The notes: generated by a model from the sequence alone, not told the origin. DNA of 9,997 nt from Armatimonadota bacterium (GCA_016210785.1 JACQTN010000296.1:1-9997), one strand, 5' to 3'; shown: positions 1-7,201, counted from the stretch's first letter. Numbers and translations are program-made.

Positions 1-759
1 GGCCTGAAGTGGGACATGGGCTGGATGCACGATACCCTCAGCTACAAGACCCGCGATTCCATCCACCGCAAGTACCACCACAACGACCTGACCTTCCGGA
101 TGCTGAACGCCTTCACGGAGAACTTCATCCTGCCCCTGTCCCACGACGAGGTGGTGCACGGCAAGGGGGCGCTGTTGGGGAAGATGCCGGGCGACGAGTG
201 GCAGAAGTTCGCCAACCTGCGCCTGTTGTTCGCCTACATGTACGCGCAGCCCGGCAAGAAGCTGCTGTTCATGGGCGGCGAGGTCGGCCAGTGGCGGGAG
301 TGGAATCACGAGGGCAGCCTGGAGTGGCACCTCCTGCAGTATCCGTTCCACGCCGGCGTGCAGCGCTGGGTGCGGGACCTGAACCGCGTGTACCGGTGGG
401 AAGCGGCCCTGCACGAACTGGACTGCGACCCCGCCGGCTTCTCCTGGATTGACTGCACCGACGTGGAGCACAGCGTGGTGAGCCTGCTGCGCCGGGGCCG
501 GAAACCCGACGATCTGATCGTGGCCGTGTTCAACTTTACGCCCGCGCCGCGCGATAACTATAGGGTAGGGCTCCCCCGGCTGGGCCGGTGGCGGGAGGTG
601 CTCAACAGCGACGCCTCCATCTACGGTGGCAGCGGCTACGGCGGCGGCACCGACCGGCTGGAGGCGGAGCCGGTGCCCTGGCACGGCCGGTCCCACTCCG
701 CGGCGCTCAACCTGCCGCCGCTGGCCGCGCGCTTCTTCAAGTGGGAGGGCGAGGGATGA
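1..759 (+). CDS. glgB: 1,4-alpha-glucan branching enzyme GlgB, C-terminal part (5' end outside window)
   Basis: GlgB transfers segments of alpha-1,4-glucan chains to O-6 positions, creating the alpha-1,6 branches of glycogen; it is a cytoplasmic GH13 enzyme. Only the last 252 residues are here, and the reading frame is open from base 1, so the N-terminal domains and the catalytic Asp and Glu are off the left edge. Visible family hallmarks are [20 protein letters not shown] (about residues 45-64 of the visible part), which holds the conserved His-Asp of GH13 region IV, then [32 protein letters not shown] and SLEWHLL. The last 100 or so residues form the C-terminal beta-sandwich, ending RFFKWEGEG. 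The stop codon overlaps a possible ATG at 756, and the GH57 gene follows at once, so the two are probably co-transcribed. Identification is by strong motif match to known GlgB sequences; no defect is seen in the visible part. Confidence 0.96.
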   Translation, partial: GLKWDMGWMHDTLSYKTRDSIHRKYHHNDLTFRMLNAFTENFILPLSHDEVVHGKGALLGKMPGDEWQKFANLRLLFAYMYAQPGKKLLFMGGEVGQWREWNHEGSLEWHLLQYPFHAGVQRWVRDLNRVYRWEAALHELDCDPAGFSWIDCTDVEHSVVSLLRRGRKPDDLIVAVFNFTPAPRDNYRVGLPRLGRWREVLNSDASIYGGSGYGGGTDRLEAEPVPWHGRSHSAALNLPPLAARFFKWEGEG

Positions 760-830
760 CGGCGCGCGGCCGGGTGGAGCCGCGGCGCGGGCAACGGAGC
801 CCGAGAAACCGAAGGTGGGGAACGGAGCGC

Positions 831-2348
831 ATGGAACGGTACGTCTGCATCCACGGCCACTACTACCAGCCCCCGCGCGAGAATCCGTGGACCGGCGCGG
901 TGGAGCGCCAGCCTTCCGCGGCGCCCTACCACGACTGGAACGAGCGCGTCACCGCGGAGTGCTACGCGCCCAACGCCGCCGCCCGCATCCTGGACGGCGA
1001 CGGGCACGTGGCCAAGACCGTCAACCTCTATGCCCGGATCAGCTTCAACGTCGGGCCGACCCTGCTGTCCTGGATGGAGTCGCACGCGCCGGAGGTGTAC
1101 CGGGCGATCCTGGACGCGGACCGGGAGAGCCGGCGCCGGTACTCCGGCCACGGCTCCGCCATCGCCCAGGTCTACAACCACATGATCATGCCGCTGGCCA
1201 CCTGGCGCGACAAGCGGACCCAGGTCATCTGGGGCATCCGCGACTTCGCCCACCGCGTCGGCCGCGCACCCGAGGGGATGTGGCTGCCGGAGACCGGGGT
1301 GGACGTGGAGACGCTGGAGGTCCTGGCGGAGCAGGGGATCCGGTTCACCATCCTCAGCCCGCACCAGGCGGTCCGGGTGCGGGAGGTCGGCCGTGCCGCG
1401 TGGGAGGACGTGGGGCCCGCGGGCATCGATCCCACCATGCCCTACCGCATTCCTCTGCCCTCCGGGCGGGCGATCCACGCTTTCTTCTACCTGCGGCCCG
1501 TGGCCCGGGATGTGGCATTTGCGGACCTGCTCACCGACGGCGAGCGATTCACCCAGGCGCTGCTCGGGGCCTTCGACGGTGCGCGCGGCCGCCCCCAGAT
1601 CGCGCACATCGCCACCGACGGGGAGACCTACGGGCACCACAAGAAGTTTGGGGAGATGGCGCTGGCGTACGCGCTGCACGCCATCGAGTCGCGTGGCCTC
1701 GCCCGCCTCACCAACTACGGCGAGTACCTGGCGCGGTACCCCGCGACCCACGACGCGCAGATCGCCGAATTCACCGCCTGGAGCTGCGCCCACGGCGTGG
1801 AGCGGTGGCGCGGCGACTGCGGGTGCCGGCAGGGGTCGCCGGAGTGGAGCCAGGCCTGGCGCGATCCCCTCCGGCTGGCGATGGACTGGTTGCGGGACCG
1901 GCTGGTGCCGCGGTACGCGCAGGAGGTGGGCCGGTATCTCGCGGATCCGTGGGCGGCGCGAGATGATTACATCGCTGTCGTGCTGGACCCGTCGGCGCGG
2001 AGCGTGGAGCGGTTTCTGCGCGCGCACGCCGCGCGCCCTGCCGCGCGTCCTCTGGAGGACGATGTCCGGGCGCGGGTGTTGACGTGGCTGGAGGTCCAGC
2101 GCCACACCATGCTCATGTACACCAGCTGCGGTTGGTTCTTCGACGACATCGCGGGGATCGAGGCGACGCAGGTGCTGCGCTACGCGGGACGCGCCATCCA
2201 GCTGGCGCAGGAGCTGACCGGCGAGGCGCTGGAGCCCGGGTTCCTGCAGATCCTGGCGCGAGCCCGGAGCAACCTCCCTGAGCGCGGGAACGGCGTGCGC
2301 GTCTATGAGACCGCCGTGCGGGCCGCCATGCCGCGGGCCCGCGCGTAG
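831..2348 (+). CDS. GH57 family glycoside hydrolase-like protein with DUF3536-like C-terminal part
   Basis: Predicted cytoplasmic alpha-glucan-active enzyme of 505 residues; no signal peptide or membrane segment. The GH57 signature regions are in order: HGHYYQPP (residues 8-15), YNHMIMPLA with H117, WLPETGVD with E154 at the family's nucleophile position, and ATDGETYGHH with D263 at the acid/base position. After about residue 310, WSCAHGVERWRGDCGC and a later block with MYTSCGWFFDD resemble the DUF3536 extension found on one GH57 subgroup. Exact activity (amylase, glucanotransferase or other) cannot be read from sequence. From memory, proteins of this subgroup are often longer, so the C-terminus may be a short version. 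Start: the ATG at 831 gives the usual N-terminus MERYVCIHGH. An in-frame ATG at 756 overlaps the glgB stop and has an AG-rich ribosome site, but would add 25 Arg-rich residues unlike the family. Its position after glgB supports a role in glycogen or storage-glucan metabolism. Confidence 0.9.
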   Translation: MERYVCIHGHYYQPPRENPWTGAVERQPSAAPYHDWNERVTAECYAPNAAARILDGDGHVAKTVNLYARISFNVGPTLLSWMESHAPEVYRAILDADRESRRRYSGHGSAIAQVYNHMIMPLATWRDKRTQVIWGIRDFAHRVGRAPEGMWLPETGVDVETLEVLAEQGIRFTILSPHQAVRVREVGRAAWEDVGPAGIDPTMPYRIPLPSGRAIHAFFYLRPVARDVAFADLLTDGERFTQALLGAFDGARGRPQIAHIATDGETYGHHKKFGEMALAYALHAIESRGLARLTNYGEYLARYPATHDAQIAEFTAWSCAHGVERWRGDCGCRQGSPEWSQAWRDPLRLAMDWLRDRLVPRYAQEVGRYLADPWAARDDYIAVVLDPSARSVERFLRAHAARPAARPLEDDVRARVLTWLEVQRHTMLMYTSCGWFFDDIAGIEATQVLRYAGRAIQLAQELTGEALEPGFLQILARARSNLPERGNGVRVYETAVRAAMPRARA

Positions 2349-2486
2349 CGGCGCGATCTCGATCCCGGCGCGGTCGCACGCACCCTCTTCCGCGGGCCCA
2401 GGCGATGCCTGATCGCTCGGATTATCGAGAGGTCCCCCCGTGACCGCCGGCGACGCTCCTCCGGCATCTTGAGCGAGTCACCACGC

Positions 2487-2508
2487 CGCGGAAAGGCCCG
2501 CGTATTTA
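2487..2508 (+). terminator. Weak candidate terminator after the GH57 gene
   Basis: A 5-bp GC stem (CGCGG at 2487-2491, CCGCG at 2498-2502, 6-nt loop) is followed by TATTTA. It lies 138 bp beyond the GH57 stop and is the only plus-strand hairpin with a T-containing tail that I see in this gap. The stem is short, so the call is tentative; the rest of 2349-2563 shows no gene or clear signal. Confidence 0.2.
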
Positions 2509-2551
2509 CCCTGCCGACGGGTCCCGGCGGTCTTCCGGAACTCTTTGCCGG

Positions 2552-2596
2552 GATAGAGAAACTGCGGCGCCCCGGGAGTCGCTCCCGGGGCGCCGC
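2552..2596 (-). terminator. Strong intrinsic terminator of the stalk-protein gene
   Basis: Perfect inverted repeat of 15 bp: the left arm at 2564-2578 pairs with 2582-2596 around a 3-nt loop. Read on the minus strand it begins 36 nt after the stalk-protein stop codon and is followed by AGTTTCTCTATCC, a T-rich though not pure U tract. On the plus strand the hairpin is followed by CGCACCCTC, so it is not a good terminator for the GH57 gene, although the two transcripts converge here. Confidence 0.75.
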
Positions 2597-2632
2597 CGCA
2601 CCCTCAGGCAAGAACCTCAGGCGAGCCGTCTC

Positions 2633-4375
2633 TCAGCGCACCGTCACCGTGAACTGCTCCTGTTTGCGTCCCAACTCCGGGTGGACCGCGGTCACCGTCA
2701 CCAGGTAGGATGAGCTGGGTGCCACGACCGTGATCGGGACCTTGGCGGCAAAGCCACCGTTTGCGTCGGCGGTGACGATCTGGCTGCCGACGGAGAAGCC
2801 CAGGAACCAGGTGACCCCGATCTCCACGCGAGAGTTGGGCGCGGTGGTGCCCTGTACCTCGATCGGACTGCCCACAGATTCCCCGGGCTTGGGCTTGGCC
2901 AGCGTCAACCTCATCTCCCTGGGAACCTGAGTCACCCCACTGAGGATATTGATCTCCCAGGCCTCCCGTGTCGTGGGGTTCAGCCTCATCTCCACAACCT
3001 GGGCCGGTCTCAGCACATCCGCGCCTTGCTGCGAGACCTGGCCGCTGGCCATCACCAGCACGCTGGGTACATATTTGATGGACCGGCCGTCGCTCAGCAC
3101 GACCGTGCGCGCGTTCTTCGCGATCGCCTCGATCCGCCCGTTCGTCATCAGATAGCTGGCACGAACCCGGGTCGCGACCTGTTGACCCATCGTGACCTCC
3201 GCGTCGTCGCCGGCCTTCAACGCGGCCACGCCCACCGACCCTCCCGCGCCCGAAGACGCCTCGACGCGCGAGATCGCCGTGTCCGGCGTGATCCTGATCA
3301 CGTGCTGGACGCCGCCGGCCTCCACGGTGATCCGCGGCTGGTCGGTCGCCCTCTGGGCAGGCGTCACCGCGATGATGATCCCCTTGACCGTGGGCGGGGC
3401 GGGCGGCGCGGCCGGCGCCTGGGTGACCTGCGCCGCGCCGGACAGCATGGCGATCTCCCAGGCGAGTTGGGTCGAAGGATTCAGCCGCATCTCCACGATC
3501 TGCCCGGGCTTCAGGGCATCCACCCCGGCCTGCGCGACCTGGCCGCTGCTCGTCACCATGACGTTCTGCACATACCGGACGGTCCGGCCGTCGGACAGGA
3601 TGATCATGTGCGCGCCCTTCGCGATCGCCTCGATCCTGCCACTGGTCATCTGGTAGCGGGCGCGGATCTGCGTCGCCACATTGCCGCTCATCGCCACCTC
3701 GACATCGTCACCCCTTCGCAGCGCCGACAGGCTGACCGATCCGCCGGCACCGGAGGTATCGACGCGGGTGATCGCGGTCTCGCCGGTGATTCGGATGCGG
3801 TAGACGACGTCGCTCGACGCCACCGCGATCCTCTGCTCGCCGGGATTGACCCCAGCGAGCACACCTCGCACCGTCTGCGCCGCGGGCTGGGGAGCCGGCG
3901 GCTGGGCGGTGGGCGGTGGAGCGGTGGGCGCCGAGGCAGCCTGGCCGCCCGTCCAGATCGCGACCACGCGGGTGTCCGCGTTCCACTCCACGTTGGCGCC
4001 CAGCGACTCGCTGATGAACCGCAGGGGCACCAGCGTCCGCCCGCCCACCAGCATGGCGGGCACGTCCAGTTCGATGGGCCGGTTGTTGACGCGGGCGATG
4101 CGGCTGCCGATCTGCAACTGCACCGTGGTCGTTCCGCGCACGGCGAGCACACTCTGCGTGCGGTCGTCCCAGGCGACCGTGGCGCCCATACGCTCGAACA
4201 CGCCGCGCAGGGGCACCAGCACGCGCCCGGCCACCGTGGCGGGCGGCTGGTCGAAGAGCACCTGCTGGCCGTCCACGAGGACGCGCACGGCAGGCTGCGC
4301 CAGGACCGCCGGCGCCATAAGCGCGGCCGCCAGCATCACCGCCAGCGGGATGGACAGCATTCGCCGAACCTGCAT
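2633..4375 (-). CDS. Secreted stalk-domain (copper amine oxidase N-terminal-like) protein with two tandem repeat domains and an Ig-like C-terminus
   Basis: A 580-residue exported protein, probably cell-surface or envelope associated. Residues 1-26 are a Sec signal peptide (Arg-Arg, hydrophobic core, predicted cleavage VLA|QP). Residues 30-145 hold two copies of the stalk motif: GRVLVPLRGVFERMGATVAWD and GGRTLVPLRFISESLGANVEW, typical of the copper amine oxidase N-terminal-like domain of Gram-positive and related bacteria. An Ala/Pro linker (146-167) leads to repeat domain A (168-313), a second linker (314-328) and repeat domain B (329-480), which share GRIEAIAK, LSDGR, GQV and VEMRLNP. The last 100 residues look like an Ig-like beta-sandwich (PGESVGSPIEVQGTTAPNSR, then VTAVHPELGRKQEQFTVTVR). 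No catalytic motif is seen, and despite the domain name no amine oxidase core is present. The ATG at 4375 has a strong ribosome site (AGAGGAAGGGAG, 9 nt upstream). It is probably transcribed separately from comB, whose terminator lies between them. Biological role unknown. Confidence 0.9.
   Translation of the reverse strand: MQVRRMLSIPLAVMLAAALMAPAVLAQPAVRVLVDGQQVLFDQPPATVAGRVLVPLRGVFERMGATVAWDDRTQSVLAVRGTTTVQLQIGSRIARVNNRPIELDVPAMLVGGRTLVPLRFISESLGANVEWNADTRVVAIWTGGQAASAPTAPPPTAQPPAPQPAAQTVRGVLAGVNPGEQRIAVASSDVVYRIRITGETAITRVDTSGAGGSVSLSALRRGDDVEVAMSGNVATQIRARYQMTSGRIEAIAKGAHMIILSDGRTVRYVQNVMVTSSGQVAQAGVDALKPGQIVEMRLNPSTQLAWEIAMLSGAAQVTQAPAAPPAPPTVKGIIIAVTPAQRATDQPRITVEAGGVQHVIRITPDTAISRVEASSGAGGSVGVAALKAGDDAEVTMGQQVATRVRASYLMTNGRIEAIAKNARTVVLSDGRSIKYVPSVLVMASGQVSQQGADVLRPAQVVEMRLNPTTREAWEINILSGVTQVPREMRLTLAKPKPGESVGSPIEVQGTTAPNSRVEIGVTWFLGFSVGSQIVTADANGGFAAKVPITVVAPSSSYLVTVTAVHPELGRKQEQFTVTVR
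2936..3874 (-). repeat. Tandem in-frame duplication of a roughly 150-residue domain inside the stalk protein
   Basis: Copy A is encoded by 3437-3874 and copy B by 2936-3391, separated by an Ala/Pro linker of 15 codons. Aligned landmarks are TVRG/TVKG, RIRITGETAITRV/VIRITPDTAISRV, SGAGGSVSLSALRRGDD/SGAGGSVGVAALKAGDD, GRIEAIAK in both, ILSDGRTVRYV/VLSDGRSIKYV and VEMRLNPSTQLAWEI/VEMRLNPTTREAWEI. Copy B is six residues longer near its start. The likeness is clear but not identical, so the duplication is old. The domain is predominantly beta in appearance; I do not recognise a named family. Confidence 0.9.
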
Positions 4376-4384
4376 GATCGACCA

Positions 4385-4431
4385 CTCCCTTCCTCTTGGC
4401 CCCTTGGAGGCGAGGTGGGTGCCACCTTTTT
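4385..4431 (-). promoter_or_regulatory. Leader of the stalk-protein gene: ribosome site and small hairpin
   Basis: On the minus strand AAGAGGAAGGGAG (4385-4397) is a strong Shine-Dalgarno region 9 nt before the ATG. Upstream, AGGTGG at 4413-4418 and CCACCT at 4422-4427 form a 6-bp dyad with a 3-nt loop. On the plus strand the dyad is followed by five Ts (4427-4431), so it could stop antisense transcription; on the minus strand it could be an operator or leader hairpin. I could not pick a convincing -35/-10 pair for this gene. Confidence 0.45.
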
Positions 4432-4470
4432 GATACGGAGTTCCTGGGGCGCAGGGTTCGCGCCCGGGGC

Positions 4471-4494
4471 TTCCGGCGGGACGCGGCGCCGGAA
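4471..4494. repeat. 8-bp inverted repeat upstream of the stalk-protein gene
   Basis: TTCCGGCG at 4471-4478 and CGCCGGAA at 4487-4494 form a perfect dyad around 8 nt. It lies about 100 bp before the stalk start, where a promoter or operator would be expected. It could equally be a leader hairpin. Confidence 0.4.
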
Positions 4495-4501
4495 AGGCGT
4501 G

Positions 4502-4537
4502 GACGGCAGGCGAGAAGATGACGGCAGGCGAGAAGAT
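4502..4537. repeat. Exact tandem repeat of an 18-bp unit
   Basis: GACGGCAGGCGAGAAGAT occurs twice without a gap, at 4502-4519 and 4520-4537. The core GGCGAGAA appears a third time at 4555-4562, next to the comB terminator. The array sits between the comB terminator and the stalk-protein gene. It may be a set of protein binding sites for regulation of the stalk gene, or a chance slippage duplication. Confidence 0.8.
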
Positions 4538-4554
4538 CAGGACAATGGGGGAAC

Positions 4555-4597
4555 GGCGAGAAACGGCCCGCCGCCTCAGCGCGCGGAGGCGGGCGGG
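4555..4597 (-). terminator. Candidate intrinsic terminator of comB
   Basis: CCCGCCGCCTC at 4567-4577 pairs with GAGGCGGGCGGG at 4586-4597 (11 bp with one bulged base, 8-nt loop). On the minus strand it starts 3 nt after the comB TAA. The stem is followed by CCGTTTCTCGCC, a weak T tract. The terminator at 2564-2596 has the same GTTTCTC just after its stem. Confidence 0.55.
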
Positions 4598-4600
4598 TGC

Positions 4601-5365
4601 TTAGCAGGCGGGCTCCGTGGCCAGCAGGAGTCCTTCTGCGGAGGGCCGCACGATGGGAACGATGCGGCTCCAGTCGGTCCTGGCGCACCAGGCGATGTCG
4701 CGGGCCTGCCCGTCGGCGCCGAGCATCAGCCCGGTGGCCGACCCGCGCAGCGCCTCCTCCGGCGTGGCGAAGCCCAGCGCGATGCGGCGGGCGGCCGCCG
4801 CGCCGTCCTCCGCCCGCGCGTCCAGGTCTCTCGCCGCCGCCTCCCGCAGGATGCGCTCCACCAGGATGCCGGCGCAGTAGGCATCGTCGAGGGCAAACCG
4901 CCGGCTGCTGCGCCGGCCCGCACACACCACGGCCAGGTCACACCGTCCAGCCGCCGCCTCCTCTACCGCCGCGGCCGCGGCCGCGCCCAGGTTGGCCAGG
5001 CAGGCCACGCGCACCGACGCCGGGGCCGCCTGCCAGGTTCGCTGGATCGCCACCGTGCCGTTGGTGGTGAAGAAGATCACGTCCCGGCCTCGGAAATCCT
5101 GGCCGAGCACCAGGGTGGGTGAAGGCGCGAAGTCGCACCCCGGCGCCGCCTCGGTGCGCCCCACCTCCTCCCCGATCAGCACGCCGCCCCTGGCCGCACG
5201 CAGCCGGAGCGCCGTCTCGTGGTTGCCGGCCAGCAGCACGCGGGCGGCGCCCGCCTCGAAGAGGGCCACGATGGTTGAGGTGGCCCGGAGGACGTCAACG
5301 ACCAGGCACACGCGCCCGCGGATCACCTCGAGGTGGTCGGGGAGAAAGTGGACCTCGACTCTCAC
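4601..5365 (-). CDS. comB: 2-phosphosulfolactate phosphatase family protein (ComB)
   Basis: ComB hydrolyses 2-phospho-3-sulfolactate to sulfolactate and phosphate with Mg2+, a step of coenzyme M synthesis in methanogens; many bacteria carry homologues. The 254-residue length is normal for the family. Visible family blocks are VVDVLRATST (residues 22-31), GEEVGR (65-70) with an acidic pair, PGCDFAPSP, TTNGT (100-104), VCAGRRSSRRFALDDAYCAG (about 147-166), and near the end ARDIAWCARTDWSRIVPIV. There is no signal peptide, so it is cytoplasmic. The start is a GTG that directly follows the TGA of the upstream gene, with GGAGG 9 nt before it, so translation is probably coupled to the L7/L12-like membrane protein. 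A run of alanines at 128-133 is unusual but lies in a loop-like region. Family membership is firm; whether this host makes sulfolactate or uses another phosphoester is unknown, because no other sulfonate or coenzyme M gene is in the window. Confidence 0.92.
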   Translation of the reverse strand: MRVEVHFLPDHLEVIRGRVCLVVDVLRATSTIVALFEAGAARVLLAGNHETALRLRAARGGVLIGEEVGRTEAAPGCDFAPSPTLVLGQDFRGRDVIFFTTNGTVAIQRTWQAAPASVRVACLANLGAAAAAAVEEAAAGRCDLAVVCAGRRSSRRFALDDAYCAGILVERILREAAARDLDARAEDGAAAARRIALGFATPEEALRGSATGLMLGADGQARDIAWCARTDWSRIVPIVRPSAEGLLLATEPAC

Positions 5366-6073
5366 TCAGAATGTCCTCCGCCACCACCCCGGTGGTTCGC
5401 TGCAGCTCACCGTGAACGAGAGAATCGGGCCGCCCGGCTCGCCGGTGCCCGCCAGGTATCTCTGCCCGCCGCGTTCGGGTCCGCGGCCGATGAACTCTCC
5501 CAGGGAGAGGCGCACCGAGCCCGACGCGGGCAGCTCAGCAAACTGCTGGGCGAAGATGTCGTTGATCGCGGCCGTGCACCCCTGCCACCCGGCCCTGGTG
5601 AGGTTCCGGACCGTCACGGCGGTCGCCTCCTGCTCGATCTCCACGAGCAACTGGGCAGGAGGCGGTGCATATGCCGAATACAGCTGGAGGCGGTTCAGCG
5701 CCTGGTAGAGGAGGAACGGGAGCGCGAACAGCGCCAGGGCCCACCAGAAGGGCCGGCGGACCGTGAACGGGCTGAACGGGGGGGTGGCGGTGGACATGCC
5801 GGCGGCGAGGAAGAGATGCTGCCGCAGCGTCGCGGCGTCCACTCCCTGGACCGTCGCCGTGATGCCGACCTCGGCCAGGGCCGCCCGGATCGCCTCGGCT
5901 TTGTCGGGATCGGGTCCGCAGGCGAGGATGGTCGGAGGGCGGGAAACCAGGTCCCTGGCCTCGGGCCAGCTCATGTCCAGCCATTCCATCAGGATCTTGG
6001 AGGCGTGATAGCGGCCGCGGTCGTCCAGTTCGGGGACGATCACCTCATACTGGTTGGCGGGAGCAGTGGACAC
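5366..6073 (-). CDS. Membrane-anchored protein with an L7/L12 C-terminal-like head and an extracytoplasmic beta domain
   Basis: A 235-residue protein that I do not recognise by name. Residues 8-76 resemble the C-terminal domain of ribosomal protein L7/L12: a YEVIVPEL strand, then KILMEWLDMSWPEARDLVSRPP matching the KEAKDLVE helix region, then PDKAEAIRAALAEVGITATVQ matching the EEAEEIKKKLEEAGA helix and final strand. One membrane segment (about 108-126, FWWALALFALPFLLYQAL) follows an Arg-Arg pair, giving N-inside/C-outside topology. The outer part (131-235) has a beta pattern (QLLVEIEQEATAVTVRNLTR, then GWQGCTAAINDIF) like small envelope domains that describe a tether to a surface. Its two Cys (C166 and C224 by count) could form a disulfide. 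Start: GTG at 6073 with CCGGAG 7 nt upstream; it is the first gene of the leftward pair with comB. Function unknown; the head may bind another protein, as L7/L12 does. The fold assignment is from pattern only. Confidence 0.8.
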   Translation of the reverse strand: MSTAPANQYEVIVPELDDRGRYHASKILMEWLDMSWPEARDLVSRPPTILACGPDPDKAEAIRAALAEVGITATVQGVDAATLRQHLFLAAGMSTATPPFSPFTVRRPFWWALALFALPFLLYQALNRLQLYSAYAPPPAQLLVEIEQEATAVTVRNLTRAGWQGCTAAINDIFAQQFAELPASGSVRLSLGEFIGRGPERGGQRYLAGTGEPGGPILSFTVSCSEPPGWWRRTF

Positions 6074-6096
6074 ACGCTCACTCCGGAGAACAATAG

Positions 6097-6130
6097 TTGA
6101 CCACCGTCGCAGCGTTGATGTAATTCATCA
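6097..6130 (+). promoter_or_regulatory. Sigma70-type promoter for the M14-like gene, with a dyad over the -10
   Basis: TTGACC at 6097-6102 and TGTAAT at 6119-6124 are separated by 16 bp; each differs from consensus at one base. Transcription would run right, giving a leader of about 120 nt before the ATG at 6251. TGATG-TAATT-CATCA at 6116-6130 is a perfect 5-bp dyad covering the -10, a suitable place for a repressor. The start codon itself is preceded by GGAGGAG (6239-6245). A leftward promoter for the 6073 gene must also lie nearby, but I could not choose one. Confidence 0.5.
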
Positions 6131-6250
6131 CGGAAGACCGGCGCCCCTGCCGTCGGCTGGTCGGCGAGGGCGCGCGGGGTTCCCCAGGAGAGGCCGCCGT
6201 CTCCGTAGAAACATGAGGTCGGCCGACGAGACCACGACGGAGGAGACGAC

Positions 6251-7201
6251 ATGTCCGGCGCAGGGAGAGTGGAGTGGATTCCGGTCTGCACCCTGGCCAG
6301 CGGCGCGCCCCTGCGCCTGGCGGTGCACTGCGTCGACGGAGCCCGGGATGGTCCCTCCCTCGGCGTCGTCACCGCCCTCCACGGCGACGAGATCGTGGGC
6401 ATCGAGATCGTCCGGCGCGTCGTCGAGCGGGTGGACCCGCGCGCCCTTCGCGGGCGGCTGCGGCTGGTGCCCGTGGCCAACCCCCTGGCGTTCGAGACGC
6501 TGACGCGGAACACGCCGCTCCAGGTGGAGGGGGGCAACCTCAACCGGGTCTTTCCGGGCACCGCGGGCGGGGACCCGGCGCACCTGATGGCGCAGGCGCT
6601 GGCGGAGCACTACCTCCCTCAGATCACGCACCTGGTGGACATCCACAACGGCGGGACGCACCCGATCGTCGACTACTGCATCTCGCTTGGCGACCTGGCC
6701 ATGACCCGCGCGTTTGGGCAGACCGTGATCAAGGACATGGGGGAGATGGGCCGGTCTTATACGCTGGCCGGGACCGCGATCCAGCAGGGCAGGCCGGCCA
6801 TGATCGTGGAGGTGGGCGGCGGATATTTCAGGGACGAGCACTACGCGCAGATGGGAGCCCGCGGCGTGTTCAACGTCATGAAGCACCTGGGGATGGTCGA
6901 CGGGACGCCTGAGCTCCCGGCGCGGCAGCACGTGGTCGACGAGGTTGCGTCCATCCGTCCCCGCCACGGCGGTCTGCTCTACCCGGCCATCCCCGTGGAG
7001 ACGCTCGGGCAGCGCATCGCCGGTGGCACGCTCCTGGGTCGCGTTGTCAGTCCCTACACCTTCGAGGTGTTGGAGGAGTTGCGGACGCCCTTTGCCGACG
7101 GTATCGTCGTGCTGCTCCGGCCGGCGGTGTCGCGGGTGAATCCCGGGGACTATGCGTTCATGGTGGCCGACCTGGAGGGGGCACGCATCCTGGAAAACTA
7201 G
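6251..7201 (+). CDS. Zinc-dependent succinylglutamate desuccinylase/aspartoacylase family protein (M14-like)
   Basis: A 316-residue cytoplasmic metallohydrolase that should cleave an amide bond, releasing an amino acid or amine from an N-acyl group or a short peptide. Zinc ligands are visible as H44 and E47 in ALHGDE and H132 in VDIHNGG. NLNR at 96-99 matches the family's substrate-carboxylate binding Asn-Arg region, and E187 in MIVEVGGG is at the general-base position. The C-terminal 70 residues (from about HGGLLYPAIPVE, with GGTLLGRVVSP) form the beta-barrel subdomain usual in this family. The substrate cannot be told: the family includes AstE, aspartoacylase, ectoine-related deacetylases and uncharacterised members. 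The ATG at 6251 has an ideal ribosome site, and the preceding sigma70-like promoter suggests this is the first gene of a rightward unit. The downstream M24 peptidase and two solute-binding proteins suggest use of imported peptides or acylated amino acids. Confidence 0.88.
   Translation: MSGAGRVEWIPVCTLASGAPLRLAVHCVDGARDGPSLGVVTALHGDEIVGIEIVRRVVERVDPRALRGRLRLVPVANPLAFETLTRNTPLQVEGGNLNRVFPGTAGGDPAHLMAQALAEHYLPQITHLVDIHNGGTHPIVDYCISLGDLAMTRAFGQTVIKDMGEMGRSYTLAGTAIQQGRPAMIVEVGGGYFRDEHYAQMGARGVFNVMKHLGMVDGTPELPARQHVVDEVASIRPRHGGLLYPAIPVETLGQRIAGGTLLGRVVSPYTFEVLEELRTPFADGIVVLLRPAVSRVNPGDYAFMVADLEGARILEN

Noticed and set aside
756..830. Upstream ATG for the GH57 protein overlapping the glgB stop codon
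   Set aside because: It is in frame and has a plausible ribosome site, but adds 25 Arg-rich residues before the standard family N-terminus; kept only as an alternative start.
636..2105. Minus-strand open frame of 489 codons opposite glgB and the GH57 gene
   Set aside because: It is antisense to clear GH57 motifs, has low-complexity composition and no recognisable domain.
2469..2708. Small plus-strand open frame of 79 codons
   Set aside because: It runs through the strong terminator hairpin and into the antisense of the stalk gene; no ribosome site or domain.
4502..4562. CRISPR array
   Set aside because: Only two directly adjacent 18-bp units and one partial core, with no spacers; not a CRISPR array.
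3026..5122. Long plus-strand open frame (about 700 codons) over the stalk and comB genes
   Set aside because: Its translation is rich in Arg, His, Gly and Asp with no domain pattern, and it lies antisense to two well supported genes; long shadow frames are expected at this GC content.
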